From RGIG2041 sp045546315 (GTDB lineage Bacteria > Bacillota > Clostridia > UBA1381 > UMGS1253): a stretch of DNA of 16,182 bases. Shown here piece after piece: positions 1 to 8,252 of this stretch. A program made the translations under genes and the position numbers. The DNA is taken from the NCBI GenBank assembly GCA_045546315.1, contig JAZQCN010000056.1:1-16182 (forward strand), read 5' to 3'. The notes under the pieces are model-generated. The model was not told the DNA's origin, made no database searches, and saw only the letters and a list, made by a program, of their open reading frames with translations. Every line of letters starts with the position of its first letter. The first letter of the stretch is position 1.

Positions 1-212
1 ATGCATGTATTCCAAAGCACACCCAGGCAGATACGGTAAACAAAACCCAAACCGTCATCGTCACCAACGGAGATACACTTTGGAGCATTGCAGAGGAATA
101 CGGTAACGAAAGCAGCGATATCCGCAACACAGTGTATCAAATTAAAAAGCTTAACAACCTAAAATCTTCCGATTTGGTTGTTGGCCAATCCCTTGAGATT
201 CCTACCCTTTAA
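1..212 (+). CDS. LysM-domain protein, C-terminal part (5' truncated)
   Basis: The open frame runs from base 3 to a TAA at 210-212 and gives 69 residues; the N-terminus lies outside the window. Residues about 18-68 form one LysM module: a GDTLWSIA opening, an IRNTVYQIKKLNNLKSSDL middle and a GQSLEIPTL ending. LysM modules bind peptidoglycan glycan chains. The long insertion before the IKKLNNL segment resembles the short YneA-type LysM proteins of Firmicutes, which are often encoded beside lexA and slow cell division during the SOS response. That identity is an inference, because the membrane anchor and the upstream neighbour are not visible. It is the only plus-strand gene seen and it converges on the lytic transglycosylase gene. 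Confidence 0.75.
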   Translation, partial: ACIPKHTQADTVNKTQTVIVTNGDTLWSIAEEYGNESSDIRNTVYQIKKLNNLKSSDLVVGQSLEIPTL

Positions 213-234
213 AAAACAAATATTTGTTTATGAA

Positions 235-285
235 CGCGTCTCCGTCCCCCACCCTCTCTATCAAGCGGAGTCGCGCTCTTTTTTT
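235..285 (+). terminator. Rho-independent terminator of the LysM gene
   Basis: A 10-bp stem with one T-T mismatch (235-244 with 266-275) encloses a 21-nt pyrimidine-rich loop and is followed by CTCTTTTTTTC. It lies 22 bases after the LysM stop codon. The same inverted repeat sits just past the end of the convergent minus-strand transglycosylase gene and could help stop that transcript. In that direction there is no U-tract directly after the stem, only a weak AT-only palindrome at about 215-230 followed by Us. Confidence 0.75.
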
Positions 286-286
286 C

Positions 287-862
287 TTAATTTTGCAAAG
301 TTAAATCCGGATACAAGTGCATATAAAGTTCTTTATATCGGTAAATCCTTTCTACATACTTCCTTGTTTCTTCAAAAGGTATATTGATCAATGTCTTCCC
401 GTCGTCCGACAGCAAAGGATCTGCGAGCCAATTTTCCACATTCCCGCTGCCTGCATTATAGCTGCAAAGCGCTAAAGTTTCATCTCCGTCATATTTTTTG
501 AGCAAATAAGCTAAATACCAGCAACCCATATATATGTTGGTTTGCGGTTCTCTTAAGCGCTCAAAGCTATAATCCTCGTTATTGAGCTTTCCCGCAATCC
601 ATTCTCCTGTGGGTTCAGTAATCTGCATCAGACCGACTGCGCCTTTGCTCGATTCTGCGTCGGAAACAAAATTACTTTCGGCTTTAATTAAAGACAAAAC
701 TAAATATGGATTTAAATTATACTCTTCGCTGACAGCAGTGATGGTTTCAATATGTTGCGTCGGAAACAGCATTTTTAAAACGCTTTTTCCGGCAAAAAAT
801 ACCAAGAAAAAAGCAACAATAACCGTAATCAAAAAAATTAAAATGCGTCTAATTATTTTCAT
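287..862 (-). CDS. Membrane-anchored lytic transglycosylase (SLT domain)
   Basis: This 191-residue protein should cleave the MurNAc-GlcNAc bond of peptidoglycan with formation of 1,6-anhydro ends, outside the cell. Residues 7-25 are a hydrophobic N-terminal segment after a basic start, so a signal anchor is likely. Residues 38-185 match the Slt family: the catalytic Glu is E62 in KAESNF, followed by GAVGLMQI (75-81), YNAG (135-138) and a C-terminal ETRKYVERI helix. The open frame reaches back to 889, but the ATG at 862 is chosen because GGAGAG lies 6 bases before it. This start overlaps the end of coaE by 14 bases, so the two genes are translationally close. It is the last gene of the polA-coaE run, an arrangement common in clostridia. 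Confidence 0.88.
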   Translation of the reverse strand: MKIIRRILIFLITVIVAFFLVFFAGKSVLKMLFPTQHIETITAVSEEYNLNPYLVLSLIKAESNFVSDAESSKGAVGLMQITEPTGEWIAGKLNNEDYSFERLREPQTNIYMGCWYLAYLLKKYDGDETLALCSYNAGSGNVENWLADPLLSDDGKTLINIPFEETRKYVERIYRYKELYMHLYPDLTLQN

Positions 863-1445
863 GAATTTCTCTCCGAATAAAAGTGTCAATCTTAAGCGCT
901 AAAGCGTCTGCAGAAGGATTCTGCGTTGTATCAATCAATAAATCAACCTTTGAAAGATTTGTCTCAATGCTATGCTGCGAATCCAGGCGTTTTTGAGCCG
1001 CGGACGCAGCAAGACCGTCGCGCGCCATAATGCGTTTAATTCGAACAGCACTGTCTGCAGTTACGCCGACAACCTTTTTGCACAAAGCATCTAAACCGGC
1101 TTCATACAAGAGCGGCGCATCAATGATATACTTGGCCTCTGCATTGCAAAGCTGTGCACGGATGCGTGCGGCAATCTGTTTGTGTGTAATTCTGTTTAAA
1201 GCTTCAAGTGCAGATGCATCACTAAATACAATATCAGCAAGCGCCTTGCGATTTAAAGTACCGTCAGCATTCAAAACTGTTTTCCCGAATGTGACCACAA
1301 TTTGCTCAAGTGCTTTCTCACCCGGCAGTACGATTTCTCGCGCGATTTGATCCGCATCTATAATAGTATATCCGAGACCGCGCAGAGCTGTGCAAATAAA
1401 ACTTTTACCGCTACCGCTTCCGCCGGTTATGCCGACCACCAACAT
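849..1445 (-). CDS. coaE: Dephospho-CoA kinase
   Basis: CoaE catalyses the last step of coenzyme A synthesis, the ATP-dependent 3'-phosphorylation of dephospho-CoA. The 198-residue length is usual for the family. The P-loop GGSGSGKS is at residues 8-15, followed by DADQIAREIV (30-39), which corresponds to the conserved CoaE aspartate region, then the IDAPLLYEAGL segment and a C-terminal lid-like region with RDGLAASAAQKR. The ATG at 1445 has AAAGGAG 7 bases upstream. It begins 12 bases after the polA stop codon and its end overlaps the transglycosylase start, so it is probably co-transcribed with polA. Confidence 0.95.
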   Translation of the reverse strand: MLVVGITGGSGSGKSFICTALRGLGYTIIDADQIAREIVLPGEKALEQIVVTFGKTVLNADGTLNRKALADIVFSDASALEALNRITHKQIAARIRAQLCNAEAKYIIDAPLLYEAGLDALCKKVVGVTADSAVRIKRIMARDGLAASAAQKRLDSQHSIETNLSKVDLLIDTTQNPSADALALKIDTFIRREIHENN

Positions 1446-1457
1446 ATAAATTCTCCT

Positions 1458-4142
1458 TTATTTTGTTTCATACCAGCTTTTGCCGTACTTTTCCTCGGCT
1501 AAAAGCTTGGCATCCAAATCAATTACATTTTCCATTTCCTGTTTTAACAATGTACGCACAGTTTCCAGCTCGCATGCAGGACATTCGATAATCAATTCAT
1601 CGTGCACCTGCAAAATCAGTCGCGCGCGTAGCTTTTCTGTTTTCAGTCGATTATACACGCGCACCATTGCAAGCTTGATTATATCCGCAGCCGTTCCCTG
1701 AATTGGCGTGTTTAATGCAACACGCTCACCAAAAGCGCGCAGGTTAAAATTCGAAGACTTTAATTCGGGAATATATCTTCTTCGACCAAACAGCGTGGTT
1801 ACATAACCAAGCTCCGCTGCAGACTTCTTAATGCTTTCCATATATTCAGCAATCCCGGAATAGTAAGACAAATACCCATCAATATAGGTTTTTGCCTCGT
1901 TTACGGAAATTTTCAAATCTTGCGCCAAACTGAATTGACCAATGCCGTATACAATACCAAAATTAACGGCTTTAGCAGCACTTCTTTGCTCAGGCGTTAC
2001 ATCCGCAATCGGAATGTGAAGCACCTCAGAAGCGGTTTTTGCGTGAATATCCGCATTTTGCCTGAAGGCTTCAATCATATTTTTGTCCTTGGCGATGTGC
2101 GCCAGTACACGCAATTCGATTTGAGAATAATCGGCATCAACAAGATACATATCCTCCCCTTGCGCTACGAACATCTTTCGAATTTCGCGGCCGAGCGGGT
2201 GGCGCACCGGGATATTTTGCATATTTGGCTCGGTAGAGCTGATTCTGCCCGTAACGGTAACAGTTTGATTAAAACTGGAGTGAATTCGCCCGGTCTTTTC
2301 ATTAATCACAGCAAGCAGACCATCACCATAGGTTGATTTGATTTTGCTGATTAATCTGTATTCAATGATTTTTTCAATAATCGGATGCTGACCGCGAAGC
2401 TTATCTAATACGCTTGCATCTGTTGAATAGCCGGTCTTCGTCTTTTTAACAGCACGCAAGCAAAGCTTTTCGAACAAAACTTCTCCGAGCTGCTTGGTAG
2501 AATTTATATTAAATGTGCAGTCTGCATCATCATAAATTTCCTCGGTTAAGGCATCTATGCGCTCCGTCAACATTTGATTAAATTCATCCAGACGCTCTTT
2601 GTCAACCGCAAAACCATTGATTTGCATATCTGCCAATACAGCAATCAAGGGAAGCTCTATTTTTTCGTATAACTCATTTTGCTCATTCGCTTCAAGGTTT
2701 TCACTTAGCACATCCTTCAGCAGCTCTAAAACACAAATTTCGCCCGAAATAAAAGCTTTTAAACTGTCATCATCAAGCTCTAAAAGCGAAATTGCCTTTT
2801 TGCCCTTTCCTAAATAGTCCTCGCGCGACTTTAAATTTATGGATAAAAAAGCCTCGGCTAATTCGGAAAGCTCATAACTGCTTAAAGAAGGCTCAAGGAT
2901 ATATGCAGCTATTTCCGTATCAAAATCAAGTGCATTATAAGGATATTCAAGATTGCCAAACAGCACTATATCCTCCTTAGCACCGTGTGTAATCTTGGCT
3001 GTACTTTCATCAGCAAACAATGATGAAAAAGCTTGAATCAGTGCACTTTCGCTTAAAAGCAAGCTACACATGGCAAGATAAACCGTATTCTCACTTTTAA
3101 ATGAAATTGCCTGCAAACTTCCGTTGTGAAGATATGTCTTGTAAATCAATCGGCTTTCAACCGTCTTTGCAAGTACTGTGCCAAGTTCGATTTCGTCTTC
3201 AATAATTACAAAATCAACCTCCGGAAGCTTGTATTCACAAGCGTTTCCATCGCTCATCTCGGAGTCGGCACTAAGACCGAGTTTTTGAATAACAGATTTT
3301 AAATCATATTGCCTCAAAACACTGTAAAGCGCTTTGCCTTTACAGGTAAAATTGCGCATCAAATCAAGCTCTGCAGCGAGCGGTACTGTTCTGTCAATTG
3401 CAGCAAGTCGCTTGCTTAAAACAGCATCTTCTTTGCCCGCTTCAAGCTTTGTAAGCGTAGCGCCCTTTACACCGTAGCCGGTTAAATCTGCGTATAGAGC
3501 CTCTATACTCTTTGCCGACTGAATTAAACTCATCGCTGTTTTTTCGCCAATACCCTTTACACCCGGAATATTATCCGAACTATCACCCATCAGCGCTTTA
3601 ACATCAATGAATTCCGTCGGCGTTACGCCATATCTTTCAAAAACTGCTTTATCATCATAAATATCCATCTTTGTGCTGCCCATAGAAGTCGTTGTAAGAT
3701 AAATTTTTGTAAGCCGACTTGCCAGCTGCAAATCATCCTTATCGCCGGTGATAATACAGCACTCTATCCCCTTCTTTTCGCAATTCGAAGATATCGTACC
3801 GATAATATCATCTGCTTCATAGCCTTCAAGCTCCAGAATCGGAATTTGCATCGCAGAAATGATCTCTTTAATTATCGGCATCTGCACGCGAAGCTCGTCG
3901 GGCATACCCTTGCGTTGTGCTTTATAGCCGTCATACATCTTATGACGGAAAGTTGGTGCGCTTAAGTCAAATGCAACCGTTACATAGTCCGGCGTGATAT
4001 CTGCAAGGTTTTTTAAAAGGATATTTATAAAACCGTATACAGCATTTGTCGGTATACCCTCTTTGTTCGTCAGCATACGTATGCCGTAAAACGCACGGTT
4101 TGCTATGCTGTTGCCATCGATTATCATTAGTTTTTCTGCCAT
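1458..4142 (-). CDS. polA: DNA polymerase I
   Basis: This 894-residue repair and Okazaki-fragment-processing polymerase has three regions. Residues about 1-290 are the 5' nuclease (IDGNSIANRAFYG, the acidic YEADDIIG and GDKDDLQL motifs, and a helix-hairpin-helix after GDSSDNIPG). Residues about 305-480 are the remnant 3'-5' exonuclease fold. From about 500 is the polymerase, with TGRISSTEPNMQNIP, motif A around D671 (DADYSQIELR), motif B (R720, K724, F728, Y732) and motif C around D848 (QVHDE). The expected DxE metal ligands of the proofreading site are missing, as in Bacillus-type enzymes, so proofreading should be absent. F728 predicts discrimination against dideoxynucleotides. AAGGAG precedes the ATG. 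polA, coaE and the transglycosylase gene follow each other with gaps or overlaps of less than 15 bases. Confidence 0.97.
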   Translation of the reverse strand: MAEKLMIIDGNSIANRAFYGIRMLTNKEGIPTNAVYGFINILLKNLADITPDYVTVAFDLSAPTFRHKMYDGYKAQRKGMPDELRVQMPIIKEIISAMQIPILELEGYEADDIIGTISSNCEKKGIECCIITGDKDDLQLASRLTKIYLTTTSMGSTKMDIYDDKAVFERYGVTPTEFIDVKALMGDSSDNIPGVKGIGEKTAMSLIQSAKSIEALYADLTGYGVKGATLTKLEAGKEDAVLSKRLAAIDRTVPLAAELDLMRNFTCKGKALYSVLRQYDLKSVIQKLGLSADSEMSDGNACEYKLPEVDFVIIEDEIELGTVLAKTVESRLIYKTYLHNGSLQAISFKSENTVYLAMCSLLLSESALIQAFSSLFADESTAKITHGAKEDIVLFGNLEYPYNALDFDTEIAAYILEPSLSSYELSELAEAFLSINLKSREDYLGKGKKAISLLELDDDSLKAFISGEICVLELLKDVLSENLEANEQNELYEKIELPLIAVLADMQINGFAVDKERLDEFNQMLTERIDALTEEIYDDADCTFNINSTKQLGEVLFEKLCLRAVKKTKTGYSTDASVLDKLRGQHPIIEKIIEYRLISKIKSTYGDGLLAVINEKTGRIHSSFNQTVTVTGRISSTEPNMQNIPVRHPLGREIRKMFVAQGEDMYLVDADYSQIELRVLAHIAKDKNMIEAFRQNADIHAKTASEVLHIPIADVTPEQRSAAKAVNFGIVYGIGQFSLAQDLKISVNEAKTYIDGYLSYYSGIAEYMESIKKSAAELGYVTTLFGRRRYIPELKSSNFNLRAFGERVALNTPIQGTAADIIKLAMVRVYNRLKTEKLRARLILQVHDELIIECPACELETVRTLLKQEMENVIDLDAKLLAEEKYGKSWYETK

Positions 4143-4170
4143 GTCTAAAATACTCCTTTAGCGGAATTTC

Positions 4171-4701
4171 TTATCTGGTCGGTTCCTTTATAAAATAAAC
4201 CGTATCAATCCCGGGACCTCTGTCATTTTTTAGCGTATAAAAGGTTTTAAAATCAAATTTAGAAAGAATTCTAATATGCGCCGCATTCGTAGACCAGGTT
4301 CTTGTAAAAACATAACTACTTGCATATGCCTCAAATAATGATTCATACATGCCTTGCGTCAAATGTCTTCCTCTTGCCTCCGGCTTAACAATCAATGTAG
4401 AAATATAGATATTCGGACGAAAATCTTCGGCTATATGCGTATTTGTGTAATTCTCTTTGTAGGACACAAAGCCAAGTAGGTTATCATACTCTGTAGCAAC
4501 TAAAATCCGTTGCTTTTTCATTTCGTTAAAGTAAAGCAACACGCCGTCATTGCCGGATATTGCAGCAGATAAATCTGCCTGTGTTGTAGAGCTTCTTGCT
4601 GAAAGCGGCGGTACAAAATCCTGATTACTCGCATAAAGCATTGCCAAAATCTCATCAGAATAGACGCCGTATACTTCAGGAGTGAGTATTTTGATTTCCA
4701 T
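4171..4701 (-). CDS. GNAT-family N-acetyltransferase
   Basis: A 176-residue protein with a GNAT core. The acetyl-CoA-binding motif A is seen as ISTLIVKPEARGRHLTQGMY, a beta strand followed by the Q/RxxGxG/A-like pyrophosphate loop (here EARGRH), then a helix. A later SKFDFKTFYTLKND segment fits motif B and the final strand. The acceptor cannot be predicted. The frame is open to 4725, but the ATG at 4701 is preferred because AAAGGGTG lies just before it, while the longer form would overlap the preceding gene's stop codon. It lies 20 bases after the nuclease gene and 28 bases before polA, in the same run. Confidence 0.8.
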   Translation of the reverse strand: MEIKILTPEVYGVYSDEILAMLYASNQDFVPPLSARSSTTQADLSAAISGNDGVLLYFNEMKKQRILVATEYDNLLGFVSYKENYTNTHIAEDFRPNIYISTLIVKPEARGRHLTQGMYESLFEAYASSYVFTRTWSTNAAHIRILSKFDFKTFYTLKNDRGPGIDTVYFIKEPTR

Positions 4702-4721
4702 TCTAACACCCTTTCTTATTA

Positions 4722-5999
4722 TCAATCAGCACATTTTGCGCAAGGTGTCAGCCCAGCAGAAAGTGCCGCATCAAGCGTTACTGCATAACTGTTTTTGCCG
4801 CCACATTCGGCATCTAAATGATACTTTTTCCCGGAAGGCGTTCGATATACGCCTTGTGTTGCCTGACTGTTTTGCGTTGTATCCGGTTTCGAAGCGGTGG
4901 ATGAATTTTCACCGCTTGCCTCTAAATAGCTTTCGCCGGTTGCGTAGTCAATATAAATCTGCGGCTGCACATTGTAACAATATACACAAAAAGTTACACC
5001 GGCACCCTCATCTTCTACGGAATACGCTTCGAGCAGTACACCATCTGCTACCAAATTATTTTCTTTAAACACAGGCGTTACGCGATACATTACGCGATTG
5101 CCGGTATCTTCAATATAATCGGCTACACGGTTTTCAAACGGAAGCATACCTTCCATATTCAAATATCTTGTGCCGGTGATTAAATTCTGCTTGTTCGCAT
5201 TCTCACCGGTAAGCTGGAAACCGATTAAATGGCAACGGTTATATATGTATCCGCCGTCTACATTGTCGTATTTTGCATTTATCCATCCGGTTGGCGTAAC
5301 ACTGCTGATGCTTTCTCTTTCTGCAACAGGCATCAAATCAGAGGCAATCGAGGCAAAACAAACATCACAGCGGCCAAGCTCGTCCAAATCAGCATAATAT
5401 TCAAAAGAGCCGTTTATAATTTCATAATCCTTAAAATAAGGGATATTGTTATTGATTTTGGCATACGGCTCACCGGAGTAATCCGGAAGCACATTTAATA
5501 AAGCAGAATATTCGTTTTTGTTAAAGGTATCTCTGATAATGGATACCGTCTGTGTACCCGCATCCCATGCAACACCGAGATTAAATCCTTCTGCAACAAA
5601 GCGAATCGGCAGCATTGTGCGGTCATTGATCACTGTCGGTGCAACATCAAGGGTTGCAAGCTTTCCGTTTAATTTTGCAGAACTGCTGTCAATCGTCAGT
5701 TGGATTGCGTCATCCTCCATACGAAGCAAAACAGATTGTGTCGATGCATCCCAGTCAACCTCGCCGCCAAAAGCTTCAATAATGGCGCGTATGGGTACAA
5801 GCGTTCTCCCGTTTAAAATAACCGGTGTCGTTCCCCTGCCGGTATCTATCTCAGTTTCAGTGCCATTAACCTCCATAATCGGATTGTTAATCTGCAAACA
5901 CACAATTACATCATTGCTATCTGCTGACGCAATTATTGCACCGGCGCTCAAAATGAATACTATACTTAAAATGACTGAAAACAGTTTGGCTTTCTTCAT
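4722..5999 (-). CDS. Secreted DNA/RNA non-specific endonuclease with stalk domain
   Basis: A 425-residue exported protein. Residues 1-26 are a signal peptide (MKKAK, hydrophobic stretch, ASADS). Residues about 33-156 are the copper-amine-oxidase N-terminal-like (stalk) domain: two repeats of NGRTLVPIRAI/NDRTMLPIRFV followed by VDWD/VAWDA. Residues about 170-355 resemble EndA-type DNA-entry nucleases, with YNRCHLIGFQL (H257 is the expected catalytic base) and ENANKQNLITGT (metal-binding Asn region). A Ser/Thr/Gln-rich linker (about 362-382) leads to a C-terminal module with H394, C399, C420 and C423 (PCAKC), likely a small zinc site. The frame is open to 6026, but that ATG overlaps the predicted transcription start, so 5999 is chosen. 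Likely roles are DNA scavenging or uptake. Confidence 0.85.
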   Translation of the reverse strand: MKKAKLFSVILSIVFILSAGAIIASADSNDVIVCLQINNPIMEVNGTETEIDTGRGTTPVILNGRTLVPIRAIIEAFGGEVDWDASTQSVLLRMEDDAIQLTIDSSSAKLNGKLATLDVAPTVINDRTMLPIRFVAEGFNLGVAWDAGTQTVSIIRDTFNKNEYSALLNVLPDYSGEPYAKINNNIPYFKDYEIINGSFEYYADLDELGRCDVCFASIASDLMPVAERESISSVTPTGWINAKYDNVDGGYIYNRCHLIGFQLTGENANKQNLITGTRYLNMEGMLPFENRVADYIEDTGNRVMYRVTPVFKENNLVADGVLLEAYSVEDEGAGVTFCVYCYNVQPQIYIDYATGESYLEASGENSSTASKPDTTQNSQATQGVYRTPSGKKYHLDAECGGKNSYAVTLDAALSAGLTPCAKCAD

Positions 6000-6028
6000 A
6001 GCTACATTACACCATCCTATATGCATAA

Positions 6029-6057
6029 ATTATACCATATAATACTGCAAATAACAA
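6029..6057 (-). promoter_or_regulatory. Sigma-A-type promoter for the nuclease-GNAT-polA run
   Basis: Read on the minus strand: -35 TTGTTA (6057-6052), a 17-base spacer and -10 TATAAT (6034-6029), with an extended TGG before the -10. The expected start of transcription is near 6022. This places the ATG at 6026 at or before the RNA 5' end and supports the nuclease start at 5999. It is the only clear promoter seen between this point and polA. Confidence 0.75.
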
Positions 6058-6089
6058 CCGTCGAACGAATAAAATCATAACAATAAAAC

Positions 6090-6115
6090 AAAAAAGCAAC
6101 GAAAAATCCGTTGCT
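6090..6115 (-). terminator. Terminator of the synthetase-VOR-amidohydrolase operon
   Basis: On the minus strand a 7-bp stem AGCAACG/CGTTGCT (6115-6109 with 6101-6095) with a GATTTTT loop is followed by a run of Us. It lies 10 bases after the amidohydrolase stop codon and just before the next promoter, which marks the end of the operon. Confidence 0.8.
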
Positions 6116-6124
6116 ATTTTTGTT

Positions 6125-6928
6125 TTAAATATGAAATAGCTTTTCAGCATTTAAGTGGAACAGCTTTTCATAAAAACTGTCGCTGAATTGCATGCTTTCA
6201 AGGATTCGGATTTCATCCGCTGCCGACCACATCGGATAATCGGAAGCAAACAGAATTTTATCCTCTCCCCATCCCTCTAAGAGCAGCTTCATCTTTTTTT
6301 CATCCTTCATAAAACCCAAGGTCGAGGAAGAATCGACAAAAAGGTTATCAAACGCAGCAAGCTTTTCAAGCGCCTCATCCCAAACAGACCAACCGGCAAA
6401 ATGTGCCCCGATTACGGTGAGCTTTGGGAAAGCCTTCAATACATGCAAAAGCCTGTCCGGATTCGAAAAATCATAGCGGTAATCACCGGTATGAATCAAC
6501 ACCGGCAGCCCTTTCTCAGCGCACCGTTCATAAAACGGCATACATCTGTCATCGTCCAATGCAAAACCCTGAATGTCCGGATGCATCTTAATACCGCGAA
6601 GACCAAGCTCTAAAACGCGATCAACATCTGCCTGAATATCCTCGCTGTCCGGATGCATTGCACCGAGACCAATCAGTTTGTCGCTATGTGTAGCTACCTC
6701 TCTTGCAATAAAAGCGTTGATGCTTTCGACCTGATGCGGCGTAGTCGCTACAGACTGCACCAAAAACTTGCTGACACCTGCCCTTTCACCGGAATCCAAC
6801 AGCTGTTTCAAAGAGCCGTCAAATGCAGAATGTACATCATAAAAACGGTCAGTGCTCTCTGTTGCCTTCGCTGCGATTTTTTCCGGATAAATATGACAGT
6901 GTGCGTCAATAATATAATGCTCTTTCAT
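6125..6928 (-). CDS. Amidohydrolase family metal-dependent hydrolase (amidohydrolase_2 type)
   Basis: A 267-residue TIM-barrel protein with the amidohydrolase metal ligands in order: DAHCH (H10 and H12), LIHTGD (H146), GAHFAGW (H176) and FASDYPMW (D230). This layout suits the ACMSD/uronate-isomerase-like amidohydrolase_2 group, which includes decarboxylases and lactone hydrolases as well as unassigned enzymes. No substrate can be inferred. It starts 17 bases after the gamma subunit gene of the oxidoreductase, with no terminator between them, and precedes the operon terminator, so it should share the T-box control. Its ribosome binding site is weak (GTGATG only), which suggests translational coupling or low expression. 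Confidence 0.85.
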   Translation of the reverse strand: MKEHYIIDAHCHIYPEKIAAKATESTDRFYDVHSAFDGSLKQLLDSGERAGVSKFLVQSVATTPHQVESINAFIAREVATHSDKLIGLGAMHPDSEDIQADVDRVLELGLRGIKMHPDIQGFALDDDRCMPFYERCAEKGLPVLIHTGDYRYDFSNPDRLLHVLKAFPKLTVIGAHFAGWSVWDEALEKLAAFDNLFVDSSSTLGFMKDEKKMKLLLEGWGEDKILFASDYPMWSAADEIRILESMQFSDSFYEKLFHLNAEKLFHI

Positions 6929-6945
6929 TTGTCATCACATACCAA

Positions 6946-7479
6946 TTAATAGTTTTTGCCAAGCTCCAATGCGCCAACATTAACCTCAAGCATATCGGCA
7001 CGCTTTGCAGATACAACCTTACCAAGCGCAGCACGAACGCCCTCGTCAGTATACATACCGAGCGTTTCTAAAAGCTTGCCGGTCATAATCATATTTGCAA
7101 GTGTGTCAATCTTGTTTTCGGATGCAAGCTTTGTCGCCGGAATATAAACCACATTGACATCCGTACGCTTCACCTTGCGCTCAATCAAAGAGGATTCAAC
7201 GAAAATTGTGCCGCCCGGTACAACTGCGTCCTCATACTTATCCAAGCTCGGCAGGTTCATTGCAACCAGTACATCCGGCGCAGACACAATCGGAGAACCA
7301 ACCGGCGTATCGCTGATAATAACGCTGCAGCTTGCAGTACCGCCGCGCATTTCAGGACCATAGGACGGAAGCCAGCTTACATTCTTATCTTCCATAAGAC
7401 CTTTATATGCCAAAAACTTACCGGAGAACAAGATGCCCTGTCCGCCGAAGCCGGCAATCAAAATCTGTGTAGTACTCAT
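6946..7479 (-). CDS. 2-oxoacid:ferredoxin oxidoreductase, gamma subunit
   Basis: A 177-residue subunit of a thiamine-dependent 2-oxoacid:ferredoxin oxidoreductase. It carries the family's opening GFGGQGI (10-16), a SYGPEMRGGTASCSVI segment and a P-G-G-T-I-F-V-E-S strand region. The gamma fold helps bind CoA and joins the alpha subunit. The complex interconverts a 2-oxoacid plus CoA with acyl-CoA, CO2 and reduced ferredoxin. A strong GGGAGGGAG lies 7 bases before the ATG. The gene starts 17 bases after the beta gene. The branched-chain (VOR) assignment comes mainly from the alpha subunit and the regulation; a 2-oxoglutarate (KOR) enzyme is the main alternative. Confidence 0.9.
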   Translation of the reverse strand: MSTTQILIAGFGGQGILFSGKFLAYKGLMEDKNVSWLPSYGPEMRGGTASCSVIISDTPVGSPIVSAPDVLVAMNLPSLDKYEDAVVPGGTIFVESSLIERKVKRTDVNVVYIPATKLASENKIDTLANMIMTGKLLETLGMYTDEGVRAALGKVVSAKRADMLEVNVGALELGKNY

Positions 7480-7496
7480 ACTCTTGCTCCCTCCCC

Positions 7497-8252
7497 TTAT
7501 TTCTCTTCACTTTCCGCACTTCTGTCTTTATAAACGCCGAGCGGATAGTACGGAATCATCTTTTCATCAACCCACTCGAGTGCCTTCTGCGGTGTCATAC
7601 CCCAGTTGGTCGGGCAGGTGGAAATTACTTCTACCAAGGAAAAACCCTTATTATTTATCTGATTTTCGAAAGCCTTTTTAATCGCCTTCTTCGCTTTTCT
7701 TACATTAGCAACATTGTTTACGGCAACGCGCTCGAGGTATTCCGGTCCTTCCAGCTCGGAGAGCATTTCGCAAACCTTTACCGGGTAACCGCAAGCCTTA
7801 ACATCACGGCCGTAAGGCGAGGTTTGTGTTACCTGACCCGGCAGGGATGTCGGTGCCATCTGGCCGCCGGTCATGCCGTAGATTGCGTTGTTGATGAAAA
7901 TAATTGTGATATTTTCATTTCTTGCTGCGGAATGTACAGTTTCTGCCATACCGATGGATGCAAGGTCACCGTCGCCCTGGTAAGTGAACACAATGTGCCC
8001 CTCCGGGTTTGCGCGCTTTAAACCTGTAGCAACCGCCGGTGCACGACCGTGCGAAGCTTCAACCATATCGCAGTTAAAATAGTTATATGCCATTACAGAG
8101 CAACCAACCGGCGCTACACCAATGGTCTTGCCCTCAATGCCTAATTCGTCAATGACTTCAGCTACAAGACGATGTACGATACCATGGGTACAACCCGGAC
8201 AATAGTGTAAAGGTACATCTGCCAATGCTTCCGGTTTCTTAAATACTACCAT
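7497..8252 (-). CDS. 2-oxoacid:ferredoxin oxidoreductase, beta subunit (TPP-binding)
   Basis: The 251-residue beta subunit holds thiamine diphosphate. Visible marks are YCPGCTHG (17-24), a GVAPVGCS loop, the SHGRAPAVATG segment and the TPP-Mg motif that begins GDGD (93-96) and ends at NN (121-122), followed by IYGMTGGQ (124-131). There is no four-cysteine ferredoxin domain here; the clusters are supplied by the separate delta subunit. Its ATG shares one base with the alpha stop codon (TAATG), a sign of translational coupling, and GGAGGTG is well placed inside the end of the alpha gene. Confidence 0.92.
   Translation of the reverse strand: MVVFKKPEALADVPLHYCPGCTHGIVHRLVAEVIDELGIEGKTIGVAPVGCSVMAYNYFNCDMVEASHGRAPAVATGLKRANPEGHIVFTYQGDGDLASIGMAETVHSAARNENITIIFINNAIYGMTGGQMAPTSLPGQVTQTSPYGRDVKACGYPVKVCEMLSELEGPEYLERVAVNNVANVRKAKKAIKKAFENQINNKGFSLVEVISTCPTNWGMTPQKALEWVDEKMIPYYPLGVYKDRSAESEEK

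Noticed and set aside
215..230. Palindrome AAACAAATATTTGTTT near the LysM stop codon
   Set aside because: A short AT-only palindrome with weak pairing; it may aid termination of the convergent transglycosylase transcript but is not convincing on its own.
6000..6026. Upstream ATG at 6026 that would add nine residues to the secreted nuclease
   Set aside because: It lies at or just before the predicted transcription start, has TATAAT directly upstream instead of a ribosome binding site, and would put MHIGWCNVA before a normal signal peptide.
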